Source: an uncultured Bacteroidales bacterium (GTDB lineage: Bacteria; Bacteroidota; Bacteroidia; Bacteroidales; Bacteroidaceae). Taken from it: a DNA stretch of 64,000 bases. Where the stretch lies: assembly GCA_902779535.1 (NCBI GenBank), contig CACZBX010000001.1, positions 1 to 64,000 on the forward strand, written 5' to 3'. Shown here in pieces: positions 8,736-17,545 of this stretch; within the stretch, counting starts at the first letter, position 1; every line of letters begins with the position of its first letter. The notes below the pieces were generated by a model that saw nothing but the letters and a program-made list of their open reading frames with translations, was not told the origin of the DNA and did no database searches. A program made the translations under genes and the position numbers.

Positions 8736-9530
8736 TCAAAATGCTTTGTGGGCAGCTTTCTGCACTTTCATCGCCTGTTCCCGTTGAATTGTATTCGGGA
8801 AATAAGGATTTCCTTTGACACTCTTCTTTGTCAGGAACTCACACCAGGCACATGCGACTGTATATCTACCTAAGGTCAAATCCAAATGGAAGCCATCTCG
8901 GTTCAGGATATCGCCAACCATCTTACGTGCTTTTTGTATAGCAATGCCTGAAGGAACGAACTTCTTAATGCCCACCTTCGGCAACTCCTGCTTTCTGGTT
9001 CTGAGGATAGCCTTGTACATCTTCATCTGATCATTCCCATAGTTCTTGAAACCTCCATGGGTTGAGTTCGCTGCGTAAGCCCATGTCAGATGCCAGATAA
9101 TCTCCACATCTTTATTGGTAGCCTGACTCAAGACATAATCCTTCAGGTTCTTTAAATTACCAAAAGTCTCAGGGCGACCAGAATCTTGACTGACCTGTTG
9201 CAAAGAGATGTAGTCCCAGGCCTCATCCTGAATGGCAGACTTTAAGTCGACACCATTCTTCTCCGTCCTGACACCATCGACAATCTTTCGGTAACTATAG
9301 GCCTTCTCACCGGTCTGAGCATTTTTATAATGACGGTCAATGGAGCAACCGCCGATGCATGCATTCCCAATAACCAACGTATCACCTTGGGCGATAGCCA
9401 GTTCATACAGATAATGCTCAACAGCATCTTCCGAGAAACTGTTCCCAATCGTCAAGACCTTGATTACTCGTGCTTGCAACCCGATTGAGAATACAAATAG
9501 AACAAACCAAACTAAAGAAAACCTTTTCAT
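8736..9530 (-). CDS. Exported DUF4886 / SGNH-like protein
   Basis: The start is the ATG at 9528-9530, since the longer frame begins with TTG. The 264-residue product has a signal peptide (MKRFSLVWFVLFVFSIGLQA). It opens with VLTIGNSFSEDAVEHYLYELA, in which GNSFS replaces the GDSL block of SGNH hydrolases, the hallmark of DUF4886. Later blocks are YISLQQVSQDSGRPETF, IIWHLTWAYA and DGFHLDLTLGRYTVACAW, the last matching the Asp-x-x-His block III of SGNH enzymes. An esterase on acylated sugars in the periplasm is a reasonable inference, but no substrate can be assigned. It has a well-formed divergent promoter. Confidence 0.75.
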   Translation of the reverse strand: MKRFSLVWFVLFVFSIGLQARVIKVLTIGNSFSEDAVEHYLYELAIAQGDTLVIGNACIGGCSIDRHYKNAQTGEKAYSYRKIVDGVRTEKNGVDLKSAIQDEAWDYISLQQVSQDSGRPETFGNLKNLKDYVLSQATNKDVEIIWHLTWAYAANSTHGGFKNYGNDQMKMYKAILRTRKQELPKVGIKKFVPSGIAIQKARKMVGDILNRDGFHLDLTLGRYTVACAWCEFLTKKSVKGNPYFPNTIQREQAMKVQKAAHKAF

Positions 9531-9558
9531 GTACAATCAATCAATTTGTTATAAACAA

Positions 9559-9588
9559 CAAATTTAGCATTTAATTACAATATCCAAA
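9559..9588 (-). promoter_or_regulatory. Promoter for the DUF4886 gene
   Basis: Read on the - strand: -33 TTTG (9585-9588), 18-nt spacer, -7 TAAATTTG (9559-9566). It lies 28 bases before the ATG. Confidence 0.65.
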
Positions 9589-9692
9589 GAGTTTCCACTC
9601 CAAAAAATCATCTTTTTCGTGGAATTACCTTTTTCAACATGCAAAAAGGACCAAAAACTTATCGGATTTCTGATATTATTGTGCTCATAACC

Positions 9693-9723
9693 TTTGTAAT
9701 AAGCACAGATTCAAGTATCTTTG
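9693..9723 (+). promoter_or_regulatory. Promoter for the btuF-like/btuC-like/btuD-like operon
   Basis: TTTG at 9693-9696, a 19-nt spacer, then TATCTTTG at 9716-9723: an exact consensus. The leader of about 65 nt before the ATG at 9793 is too short for a cobalamin riboswitch and shows no B12 box. Apart from this promoter and the divergent one, the gap 9531-9792 shows nothing further. Confidence 0.75.
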
Positions 9724-9792
9724 CATAGAAAATAGGAAACCTTTATAACCCAGACTCGTTACGAGGAAAACTTGATTATTACAACTAATGTT

Positions 9793-10950
9793 ATGAATAA
9801 AATATCGTTATACGGCCTTTTACTGATAACCATATCTTTCGCCTTTTCTTGTTCAAATAACAAGAGCAAACAGTCGATTAGCCATAAAGAAATCGCCATT
9901 TCAGATTCATCCTTATATATTCACCCAGAATATGCTAAAGGCTTCACCGTTAAATATCTGAAGGATGGGGTACGGTTACTGGATATTCAGGATCCGCAAG
10001 ACAAGAACGAATTGTCCTATCATTTTGCATTAGTTCCCAAAGAAGGGAAAGCCCCCGCTATCCCAAGCGAATACACGGTCATTCCTGTTCCTATTGACCA
10101 TACTATCTGCATGACTTTGTTGCAGCTCTCCAATTTCATAGCCCTGAATGCCTACGATTATATCTCAGGAATCACTAGCACAAAGAATCTCTATAACGAG
10201 ACGATCCTTTCACGCGTAAAAGACGGAAAGATTGTAAAGATTGGACAAGAAGGGTATTTCGATGCAGAGATTATTATGGCAGCCAATCCGGATGTTATCT
10301 TTATCTCTCCTTTCAAACGAGGAGGATACGAAGTCATCAAAGAAACAGGTATAACCCTTGTACCACATCTTGGATATAAAGAATTAGAACCGTTGGCACA
10401 GGCAGAATGGGTGAAGTTCATCGCCATGTTCATTGGAAAGGAAAAAGAAGCGAATCAACTCTTCGAAGGCATTACCAAACGATATAATGACTTAAAGAAT
10501 CAAGCATCGAAGCTGAAAGAACGCCCGGTGGTGTTCAGTGGTGAGATGCATGGTGGGAACTGGTACGCTGTCGGTGGTAAAAGTTTCCTTGCCCAGATGT
10601 TTGCTGATGCCGGTGCCGACTATGTGCTCAAGGATGACCCGAGCAGCGGTGGAGTAAATATTGACTTCGAGAAGATGTATAATCTGGCAGCGAACGCTGA
10701 CTATTGGAGGATCCTGAACAGTTTCCCTGGAGAATTTACGTATGAGGCTTTAAAGGCCAGCGAGCCACGTAATGTTGACTTCAAAGCGTTCAAGGAGAAA
10801 AAGATAATCTACTGTAATATGAAGCAAAGCCCATACTACGAACGATCACCGATGGAACCCGATGTGGTATTAAAGGATTTTGTATACATCTTCCATCCGG
10901 AACTTCTTCCCGAGGATTATCAACCTTCGTTCTACAAACTCTTGAGATGA
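9793..10950 (+). CDS. Periplasmic substrate-binding lipoprotein of a BtuF/FecB-type ABC importer
   Basis: The ATG at 9793 is preferred over the TTG at 9772 because it directly begins the lipoprotein signal (MNKISLYGLLLITISFAFSC). The 385-residue protein is a two-lobed class III binding protein: IALNAYDYISGITS and ADPDVIFISPF-like segments in the first lobe, a long bridging helix near residues 210-240, then VVFSGEMHGGNWYAVGGKSF in the second lobe. This family captures vitamin B12, siderophores or haem. The stop overlaps the start of the permease gene (ATGA), so translation is probably coupled. The convergent cobalamin operon makes a corrinoid or related tetrapyrrole the likely ligand, but an iron chelate cannot be excluded. 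Confidence 0.85.
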   Translation: MNKISLYGLLLITISFAFSCSNNKSKQSISHKEIAISDSSLYIHPEYAKGFTVKYLKDGVRLLDIQDPQDKNELSYHFALVPKEGKAPAIPSEYTVIPVPIDHTICMTLLQLSNFIALNAYDYISGITSTKNLYNETILSRVKDGKIVKIGQEGYFDAEIIMAANPDVIFISPFKRGGYEVIKETGITLVPHLGYKELEPLAQAEWVKFIAMFIGKEKEANQLFEGITKRYNDLKNQASKLKERPVVFSGEMHGGNWYAVGGKSFLAQMFADAGADYVLKDDPSSGGVNIDFEKMYNLAANADYWRILNSFPGEFTYEALKASEPRNVDFKAFKEKKIIYCNMKQSPYYERSPMEPDVVLKDFVYIFHPELLPEDYQPSFYKLLR

Positions 10951-11984
10951 TGAAAAGATCTATTCCTCTGATGCTGGCCCTGCTCGCAATCATTGCGGTC
11001 ATGTTTATTATCAATCTTGTCTTAGGCTCGGTTGAGATACCTGTCAAAGATGTATGGAACATCCTGATAGGGAAAGAAAGTGAATCGGAAGTGTGGCAGA
11101 ATATTATCATTAAGTCCCGCCTGCCCCAAGCTTTAACAGCTTTGGTCGGAGGAGCCGGACTCGCTGTCAGCGGCTTACAGATGCAAACCGTATTTCGGAA
11201 CCCACTTGCCGGCCCGTCCGTACTTGGTATCAGTAGTGGTGCGAGCCTTGGAGTAGCCTTTGTCGTACTTCTCTCCGGATCGATAGGTGGAGTGGCATTA
11301 AGCCGTCTTGGCTACATCGGAGATGCTGCCATGTCGATTGCCGCTATCATCGGAGCGCTGGCCATCATGTCACTAATTGTTTACGTCTCACAAAAAGTCA
11401 GAGGGAACGTCACTTTGTTGGTTATCGGTGTAATGATTGGCTATTTGGCCACCGCCATTATCGGTGTGTTGAAATTCTTCAGTGCCGAAGAAGATATTAA
11501 GGCGTACGTCGTATGGGGCTTGGGTAGTTTTTCAAGGGTGTCGGGTAATCAAATGGTTTTATTTGTAGGTATCATGTTGATACTATTACCACTATCCATG
11601 CTATTAGTGAAAACCATGAATCTGCTACTCTTAGGCGACGGCTATGCCCGTAACCTTGGACTGAACATCAAGAAAGCAAGAACGCAAGTCATCACCTGCT
11701 CGGGTGTTCTTGTGGCGATTGTTACTGCATATTGCGGCCCGATTATGTTCATCGGCTTGGCCGTTCCCCATCTATGCCGGAGCATTTTCCGTACATCCGA
11801 CCATCGGATACTGATGCCGGCATGTATGCTTACCGGTGCCGCCTTGGCATTATTCTGTAACATTGTTGCCCGTATGCCAGGTTTCGAAGGAGCACTCCCG
11901 GTGAATTCCGTTACTGCTTTGATTGGAGCCCCAATCATCGCCGTTGTATTGTTTAGAAAAAGAAAAGATGATGTCCATGAATAA
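10947..11984 (+). CDS. FecCD/BtuC-family ABC transporter permease
   Basis: A 345-residue integral membrane protein with about ten hydrophobic segments. Family signatures are RLPQALTALVGGAGLAVSG, NPLAGPSVLGISSGASLG near residues 88-105, and the C-terminal cytoplasmic coupling region GPIMFIGLAVPHLCR. It forms the inner-membrane channel for the binding protein encoded directly upstream (4-nt overlap) and works with the ATPase encoded directly downstream (also overlapping). Length and motifs are normal. Confidence 0.93.
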   Translation: MMKRSIPLMLALLAIIAVMFIINLVLGSVEIPVKDVWNILIGKESESEVWQNIIIKSRLPQALTALVGGAGLAVSGLQMQTVFRNPLAGPSVLGISSGASLGVAFVVLLSGSIGGVALSRLGYIGDAAMSIAAIIGALAIMSLIVYVSQKVRGNVTLLVIGVMIGYLATAIIGVLKFFSAEEDIKAYVVWGLGSFSRVSGNQMVLFVGIMLILLPLSMLLVKTMNLLLLGDGYARNLGLNIKKARTQVITCSGVLVAIVTAYCGPIMFIGLAVPHLCRSIFRTSDHRILMPACMLTGAALALFCNIVARMPGFEGALPVNSVTALIGAPIIAVVLFRKRKDDVHE

Positions 11985-12768
11985 GGAAACAATCAGAATA
12001 GAAGAATTAAGCATCGGGTACAGTGCCAAGAACTCCGATGTAAAAGTCGTAGCATCCCATATCAATGCTTCCATCCACAGTGCCCAACTCACATGCTTAC
12101 TCGGTGCCAATGGTGTTGGAAAGTCCACTCTTCTTAGGACACTCTCCGCATTCCAGCCAAAGCTGGACGGAAAAATCTACATCCAAGGGAAAGAGATTGA
12201 TGACTACAGTACCCATGAATTATCCAAGACCATCGGTGTCGTTCTAACGGGGAAAGTCGATGTACAGAATATGTCTGTCAGGGAACTTGTCGGACTGGGA
12301 AGAAGTCCTTATACTGGATTCTGGGGTACCCTTTCCTCCGAAGATTATGAGATTGTAGACAAATCCATTCAGATGGTCGGCATCTCTGCCTTATCGAGTC
12401 GGATGATTCAGACATTAAGTGATGGCGAACGTCAGAAAGTGATGATTGCCAAGGCACTGGCACAAGAGACGCCCGTCATCTTCCTCGACGAACCGACTGC
12501 TTTCTTGGATTTCCCGAGCAAGGTAGAGATGATGCAATTGCTGAAACGTCTGAGCCGTGAAGCCGACAAGACCATCTTCCTATCCACTCATGACTTGGAA
12601 CTTGCACTCCAGATCGCTGATATGCTATGGATGATGAACAAGGAGAAGGGGATAAGCATCGGAACGCCCAAACAACTGGCCGACAATGGAGTCCTTGGCG
12701 ATTATGTTGAGCGCAAAGGGATCACTTTTGATAAAGAAACGTTGAGGATTACCATCAACAATTTCTAG
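11968..12768 (+). CDS. ABC transporter ATPase, BtuD/FecE type
   Basis: The longest frame starts at 11923, deep inside the permease gene. The ATG pair at 11968/11971 is more plausible: it overlaps the permease stop by 17 nt and places the first strand (IRIEELSIGYS) normally. The 266-residue product has Walker A GANGVGKST, Q-loop region VVLTGKVDVQNMSVRELV, ABC signature LSDGERQKV, Walker B VIFLDEPTAFLD and switch histidine STHDLEL. It powers the importer made by the two genes upstream. It converges with the cbiJ-cbiD gene, their ends overlapping by 4 nt, and no terminator is visible between them. Confidence 0.92.
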   Translation: MMSMNKETIRIEELSIGYSAKNSDVKVVASHINASIHSAQLTCLLGANGVGKSTLLRTLSAFQPKLDGKIYIQGKEIDDYSTHELSKTIGVVLTGKVDVQNMSVRELVGLGRSPYTGFWGTLSSEDYEIVDKSIQMVGISALSSRMIQTLSDGERQKVMIAKALAQETPVIFLDEPTAFLDFPSKVEMMQLLKRLSREADKTIFLSTHDLELALQIADMLWMMNKEKGISIGTPKQLADNGVLGDYVERKGITFDKETLRITINNF

Positions 12769-14537
12769 TCGACCGAATAAACTTTCCCGTTCTCATCGAT
12801 CAGCAAGACGATGAGATGTCCGTTAGGAAGCAAAGGATCGCAATGCTTTTTGCAATGGGAGATGACCACCTTGCAAAAGGCATTGATTGTTTCAGGAGGT
12901 ATTATCTTCCACAACTCCCTCGCCAAAGTTATCTGTTGTATCTGTTCTATGGTACTTGCAGAGCATCCTGCTTCACGAGCCATTTCTGCGATGAACGGTT
13001 TATTCATCACCACCTTTTTACTATGGGTGTCCAGATGTCCTTCTGCCAATTTCACTGCCTTACCCAACATGATACCGAGGCATACTGTATGGATTCCTAC
13101 TTCGTGTGCAAGTTTAATTGTCTCGCCAATAAAATTGCCATATTCCACAAAGAGCTGTGGTGGAAGGTCGGGGTAGTAATTTCGGATGAACGATTCACTT
13201 TTTGCTCCTGAATTGATGACAACTCGATCAAAGCCGGTGGCCTTTGCCACCTCCATGCATTTACGGATAGAATTGATAAAGCCTTCCTCCGAGAATGGCA
13301 TGATGATTCCCGATACACCTACAATAGAGATCCCTCCCACGATCCCCAATCGAGGATTGAAAGTTCGCTTGGCAATCTCTTCGCCCTCAGGAACAAAGAT
13401 GGTCACCTCCAGGTCCTCACCAAACGCTGAAAGATTTTGCCGGAGCATCATCCTCGGCACCTTGTTGATAGCAGGCTCTCCAGGGGGAAAATCGAAACCT
13501 GGCAAGGTAATCGTTCCGATGCCTTTTCCTCCTTTTATCGTAATCCCTTGTGCCCTGCCTCGACAAACCTTTGCACAGATCTCTAATCCTTTTGTCACAT
13601 CCGGGTCGTCTCCACTATCCTTCACAACAAAGGCATAATCAGATCCGTATTCCACCTGAACGGGTATGGACTCTCCATTAGGTAGGGTTACCATGACCTC
13701 TTCAGGCTGTTCATTCTTTAAGTACTGCAAGGTGGCTGCGATTGCCGCTGCGGTAGCACAAGTGCCAGTCGTCAGTCCACTATGCAAGGGATAAAAGTCG
13801 GGCAATAGTTTCTCGACCATGCGCCTTAAGCCAAATTCTCCGTTTACACATTGAAAGATTTTCGATATTTGAGGGCGTTGGATGGCATAGACTCGGATTC
13901 CTAAATCCTTTGCTGCTTCCACCTTCTTGGCGAAGCCTCCACTTTCACCACTCTCTTTCACTAAGATGGCATCAGGCTTTATTCTCCGAAAAGCATCGTG
14001 CTCATCTTCATTTGAATCATAAAAACAAAGATGACTACGATCCACGTGCTGCATATCGACTATGTCTAATGACTCTTTTCGATCCAAGATACGATAGAAC
14101 ACCTCCGTTCCTTTCTGCTCCAAAGGTTTCAATTTGGCGATGCTCTTCACGCCCGTTGTCGCCAAAAGACGCTTGGCTTCTATTCGAGAAATGGCCTCAT
14201 CGAAATCAGCACACCACATGATAGAGGGATCAGTGTGAGGATAGAACAGACGCTCGAGGCGGATGGCAGGAAGTTGGAGTGAAGATGCTACCTTGGCAAC
14301 CGTTGCGTGCAACACTTCCGCGAACGGATGAGCCGCATCAATAATCAATCGGATGTCGTGAGATTGGCAAAAGGAAATCATCGATGGTTCATCCATCGCA
14401 CCCGTTACACGGATGCCATGGTGCAATACGACCTCCTGTTCCGCTCCTTTTGTGGAATAGTAATACAAGGAACCTGCTTCTTCCAAAGCCTTCACCGCCT
14501 TGCGTCCCTCTGTCGTTCCTCCGAAAACAAGAATCAT
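12765..14537 (-). CDS. cbiJ/cbiD: Fused cobalt-precorrin-6A reductase (CbiJ) and cobalt-precorrin-5B C1-methyltransferase (CbiD)
   Basis: A 590-residue fusion. Residues 1-245 begin with the CbiJ/CobK nucleotide-binding start MILVFGGTTEGRKA and contain LIIDAAHPFAE; this half reduces precorrin-6A with NADPH. Residues about 250-590 are CbiD, opening with HSGLTTGTCATAAAIAA and containing GITIKGGKGIGTITLPG and NPRLGIVGGISIVG; this half methylates C1 and is typical of the anaerobic route. The start overlaps the stop of cbiG-cbiF by 4 nt (ATGA), so translation is coupled. It is the last gene of the riboswitch-controlled operon. The two halves act close together in the pathway. Confidence 0.93.
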   Translation of the reverse strand: MILVFGGTTEGRKAVKALEEAGSLYYYSTKGAEQEVVLHHGIRVTGAMDEPSMISFCQSHDIRLIIDAAHPFAEVLHATVAKVASSLQLPAIRLERLFYPHTDPSIMWCADFDEAISRIEAKRLLATTGVKSIAKLKPLEQKGTEVFYRILDRKESLDIVDMQHVDRSHLCFYDSNEDEHDAFRRIKPDAILVKESGESGGFAKKVEAAKDLGIRVYAIQRPQISKIFQCVNGEFGLRRMVEKLLPDFYPLHSGLTTGTCATAAAIAATLQYLKNEQPEEVMVTLPNGESIPVQVEYGSDYAFVVKDSGDDPDVTKGLEICAKVCRGRAQGITIKGGKGIGTITLPGFDFPPGEPAINKVPRMMLRQNLSAFGEDLEVTIFVPEGEEIAKRTFNPRLGIVGGISIVGVSGIIMPFSEEGFINSIRKCMEVAKATGFDRVVINSGAKSESFIRNYYPDLPPQLFVEYGNFIGETIKLAHEVGIHTVCLGIMLGKAVKLAEGHLDTHSKKVVMNKPFIAEMAREAGCSASTIEQIQQITLARELWKIIPPETINAFCKVVISHCKKHCDPLLPNGHLIVLLIDENGKVYSVD

Positions 14538-16330
14538 TCCGTAGCCTTCCTGAATAAATGTGTAAAGTGTTTGGAGTACAACTCCGACAAGCCTTTCCGG
14601 TTGTCAATTGCATCACCGACAACAATCAAGGTGTCGAGCGTCAGATGATGATCTCTCAACAATCGAGTCAAGTCCTTGAGCTGCCCACGGTAAATTCGCT
14701 GCTCCTTCCAGGTGAGCCGGTAGCAAGCAGCCACGGGCGTTGTCTCAGGATACTCCATCAAGAGTTCTTCCTGAACTTTTTCTACAATGTCGGCGCTCAG
14801 ATAAATACACATCGTGCTATGCGAACGAGCCAGCAGATGCAACTTCTCCCTGTCGGGCATAGGAGTCCGGCCCTCACCGCGAGTCAGGATAATGGTCTGC
14901 ACCTTTTGAGGGATTGTGAACTGAGAACGTAGTTCGGCCGCTGCTGCTTGGAAAGCCGAGATACCCGGGGTGATATGATAGCTCCACTGGTACTGATCGA
15001 AATAATTCATCTGCTCTTGGATAGCCCCGTACAGACAAGGGTCTCCCGTATGAAGACGAACCACCAGCTTTCCTTGCTCATAAAATTCCTTCATCAAGGC
15101 TATCTGTTCCTCCAGCGCCAATCCTGCCGAACTCTTCACCGTGGCACCTGCTTTTGCACAGGCTGTCAATTCTCTCGGCACCAGACTACCCGCATATAAT
15201 ATAAGGTCTGCTTTCTCCAGGAACATCCGTCCTCTGACCGATATCAAGTCGGGGTCGCCCGGACCGGCTCCAACAATCTCTACATGACCACCACGCTTGA
15301 ACGATTCATCCAAGGCAACAGCCATGGTCCAGTCTGCCCCTTTGGTCTTGGGCAACAGCAGTTCATCATTTCCCGAAGAAAGCAGGGCCGCAGCCTCGCA
15401 TACACTGGAAGTCTTCATGTATTTCTCTACGGTCTTGCTTGGATTCGGGACTTCAATCCCGCTCAGTTCGTCGGATGAATAGAACTGAACCGGATATTGC
15501 TCTGTCATTCTCTTCACAAAAGGTTCATCTTGCTTTTCGTGAATAGTCGCCAATCCCATGATGGCTTCAGAAGCTATTCCGTTAGACACCAAGGTTTCCT
15601 CCATTTCCTGACGGATCCGATCTACCGGCTGTGCTTGATGAGCCAGTCCGATGCCTAGATGAACACATTGAGGGATATACCATACATACGGAAGACGGAT
15701 AGCTTGAGGGAGGATAGGAGAGACCATGATGAACAGTTCAAAATCGTCTTGATTGATATCCTCCTCGTGGTAGAACACTTTTACGTGGGAAGGAAGATTT
15801 CGTTCCAGCCAATCCGTCCCCTTGTCCCTCACCGACAACAAAAGGGCCGTCGGCTTTTCGGAAGTGAACAAGATGATCTGCTCGTTCATCCTCTGTGGAC
15901 GTACGGACCAGTCGAATTGCCGAGCCAATGTATCCAGCGTCCACATGCCCACGCAATCACTTTGAGTGGTGATTACCGGCATTGCCCCGATTGCACTTGC
16001 TACCTTTCTTGCCAGCTCATTGGCACCACCCACATGACCAGACAAGACGGAAATAACTGTCTTGCCCGTTGAGTCCACACACAATACTGCCGGATCCGTA
16101 TACTTGCTCCCTATATACGGAGCAATGCTTCTCACGCAGATACCCATTGCCCCTATAAAGATAAGTGCTTCGTACGAATGAAACGAAGCATGCAGGAAAG
16201 CATCCAAACTCTCGATGTGGATGGATCCCTCTTCCTCATGGAGGGAAAATATGTCGTACCCAAACTCTTTCTGTATCGTTTTGGCTGTTGGTAAGCCAGT
16301 GCTCGAAATCAATAATATGGCCGTCTTCAT
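14534..16330 (-). CDS. cbiG/cbiF: Fused cobalt-precorrin-5A hydrolase (CbiG) and cobalt-precorrin-4 C11-methyltransferase (CbiF/CobM)
   Basis: A 598-residue fusion. Residues 1-340 are CbiG, which opens the ring-A lactone and releases acetaldehyde: marks are MGICVRSIAPYIGSK, VISVLSGHVGGANELA and, in the C-terminal CbiG domain, LGIGLAHQAQPVDRI and IHEKQDEPFV. Residues about 350-595 are an SAM-dependent tetrapyrrole methylase: IVGAGPGDPDLISVRG, then LVVRLHTGDPCLYGAIQEQM and TPGISAFQAAAAEL, matching CobM/CbiF. The enzymes catalyse consecutive steps. Both ends overlap neighbouring genes by 4 nt, showing a tightly coupled operon. Confidence 0.93.
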   Translation of the reverse strand: MKTAILLISSTGLPTAKTIQKEFGYDIFSLHEEEGSIHIESLDAFLHASFHSYEALIFIGAMGICVRSIAPYIGSKYTDPAVLCVDSTGKTVISVLSGHVGGANELARKVASAIGAMPVITTQSDCVGMWTLDTLARQFDWSVRPQRMNEQIILFTSEKPTALLLSVRDKGTDWLERNLPSHVKVFYHEEDINQDDFELFIMVSPILPQAIRLPYVWYIPQCVHLGIGLAHQAQPVDRIRQEMEETLVSNGIASEAIMGLATIHEKQDEPFVKRMTEQYPVQFYSSDELSGIEVPNPSKTVEKYMKTSSVCEAAALLSSGNDELLLPKTKGADWTMAVALDESFKRGGHVEIVGAGPGDPDLISVRGRMFLEKADLILYAGSLVPRELTACAKAGATVKSSAGLALEEQIALMKEFYEQGKLVVRLHTGDPCLYGAIQEQMNYFDQYQWSYHITPGISAFQAAAAELRSQFTIPQKVQTIILTRGEGRTPMPDREKLHLLARSHSTMCIYLSADIVEKVQEELLMEYPETTPVAACYRLTWKEQRIYRGQLKDLTRLLRDHHLTLDTLIVVGDAIDNRKGLSELYSKHFTHLFRKATE

Positions 16331-17538
16331 CTTTTTACAGCTTTCAGTATATCAATAGGATTATATTCGTTTAATGCAACATGCAACGTAGGTTCTATTT
16401 TCATCTTCAGTTCTTTGGCAGCATCCAGAAACAGTTCATGACTTTGTGAGGTCACCGAGTTCATGACGATGCATCCACCAGGCTCCAACACGGAATAAAT
16501 CTTGCTCATCATCTCTTTCAGTCGCCCTCCGTGTCCACCAACGAACACGGCATCGGGCTTCTCCAGTGAGGTGATATCCATCTTCAGAAAATCACCGATA
16601 AGAGTGGTGATGCCCAAGGCTCCAAACTTCCGGCTGTTTCCTTCCATCAGCCTGGCTCCCTCTTCTCTCTTCTCAAACGAGACAATGTTCAGATGCGGAT
16701 AGAGTAGGCGGGCCTCGATGGAGACAGATCCCGTGCAGAAACCAACATCCCAGAAATTCTTTCGGCAATTCAGTTCCAATGCTTGAAGTGTCAACAGACG
16801 GATGGGCATCTTGGTAATCATCTTCTCCCGTCCATCCAACAGCAGGAACTCGTGATCGGGAAGTCCGAACTTCTTCGGCTTCCGAACGGCCGATGATGAA
16901 ACCAGGAGGATACAGTTGGGATAGTCGAACGTTTCCTTCATCGCCTCGTCAAGGCTATGCTTCGTAACCCGTTCTTTTTCCGGATTCCCCAAGTGTTCAC
17001 CGACATACATGGTGAAATCGTTATACCCATAATCCGTCATACGCTGTGCGATAGCTCCCGGATGATGTTCCCTGTCGGTCAGGACTCCTATCTTATAAAA
17101 GCCTTCGATTAGTGCCCGATCAAACTCTTTCCACGGCCGCCCTGTCAACGAAACGATATGCATGTCGTGATAAGGAATCACCAATCGATGCGCCAGCATC
17201 TGCAAGGAGTTGAATGTAGGGTAAAGCTTTATCCCGGCATCCGGCATCTCCCGCTTAATCGTGTTGGCAAACCCATAGAAGAGAGGATCACCTGATGCAA
17301 AAACAATGATGGATTCGACACCTTTATTGAACAATTCCTGATAAGCGGAGAACACATGATCCAACGGAACGGTGATGTCAATCCACGACGAGCTGGCCGG
17401 TAAGAGCCCACCAACGATCTCATGGTGTCGCTTTCCGCCCGAGAAAACTCGCCCGTCCCTGATGACCTTCATCACCTCGTCAGTGAACGAAGGCTGATGC
17501 GTGTCCGTTAATCCGATAACAATGAATGATTTTGCCAT
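16327..17538 (-). CDS. cbiET: CbiE-CbiT bifunctional cobalt-precorrin-7 methyltransferase/decarboxylase
   Basis: A 403-residue fusion of CbiE (residues about 1-210: IVIGLTDTHQPSF, IIVFASGDPLFYG) and CbiT (about 220-403: LEL-x-CRKNFWDVGFCTGSVSIEA with the SAM-binding glycine motif, and DAVFVGGHGGRLKEM). It methylates C5 and C15 and removes the C12 acetate carboxyl; the same fusion is called CobL in the aerobic pathway. The stop overlaps the start of cbiG-cbiF, and the gene begins 7 nt after the cbiH-cbiC stop. Confidence 0.93.
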   Translation of the reverse strand: MAKSFIVIGLTDTHQPSFTDEVMKVIRDGRVFSGGKRHHEIVGGLLPASSSWIDITVPLDHVFSAYQELFNKGVESIIVFASGDPLFYGFANTIKREMPDAGIKLYPTFNSLQMLAHRLVIPYHDMHIVSLTGRPWKEFDRALIEGFYKIGVLTDREHHPGAIAQRMTDYGYNDFTMYVGEHLGNPEKERVTKHSLDEAMKETFDYPNCILLVSSSAVRKPKKFGLPDHEFLLLDGREKMITKMPIRLLTLQALELNCRKNFWDVGFCTGSVSIEARLLYPHLNIVSFEKREEGARLMEGNSRKFGALGITTLIGDFLKMDITSLEKPDAVFVGGHGGRLKEMMSKIYSVLEPGGCIVMNSVTSQSHELFLDAAKELKMKIEPTLHVALNEYNPIDILKAVKR

Positions 17539-17545
17539 AGTGCTT

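Noticed and set aside
9724..9792. A second cobalamin riboswitch before the BtuF-like gene
   Set aside because: The leader is only about 65 nt and has neither a B12 box nor the GCC-rich core.
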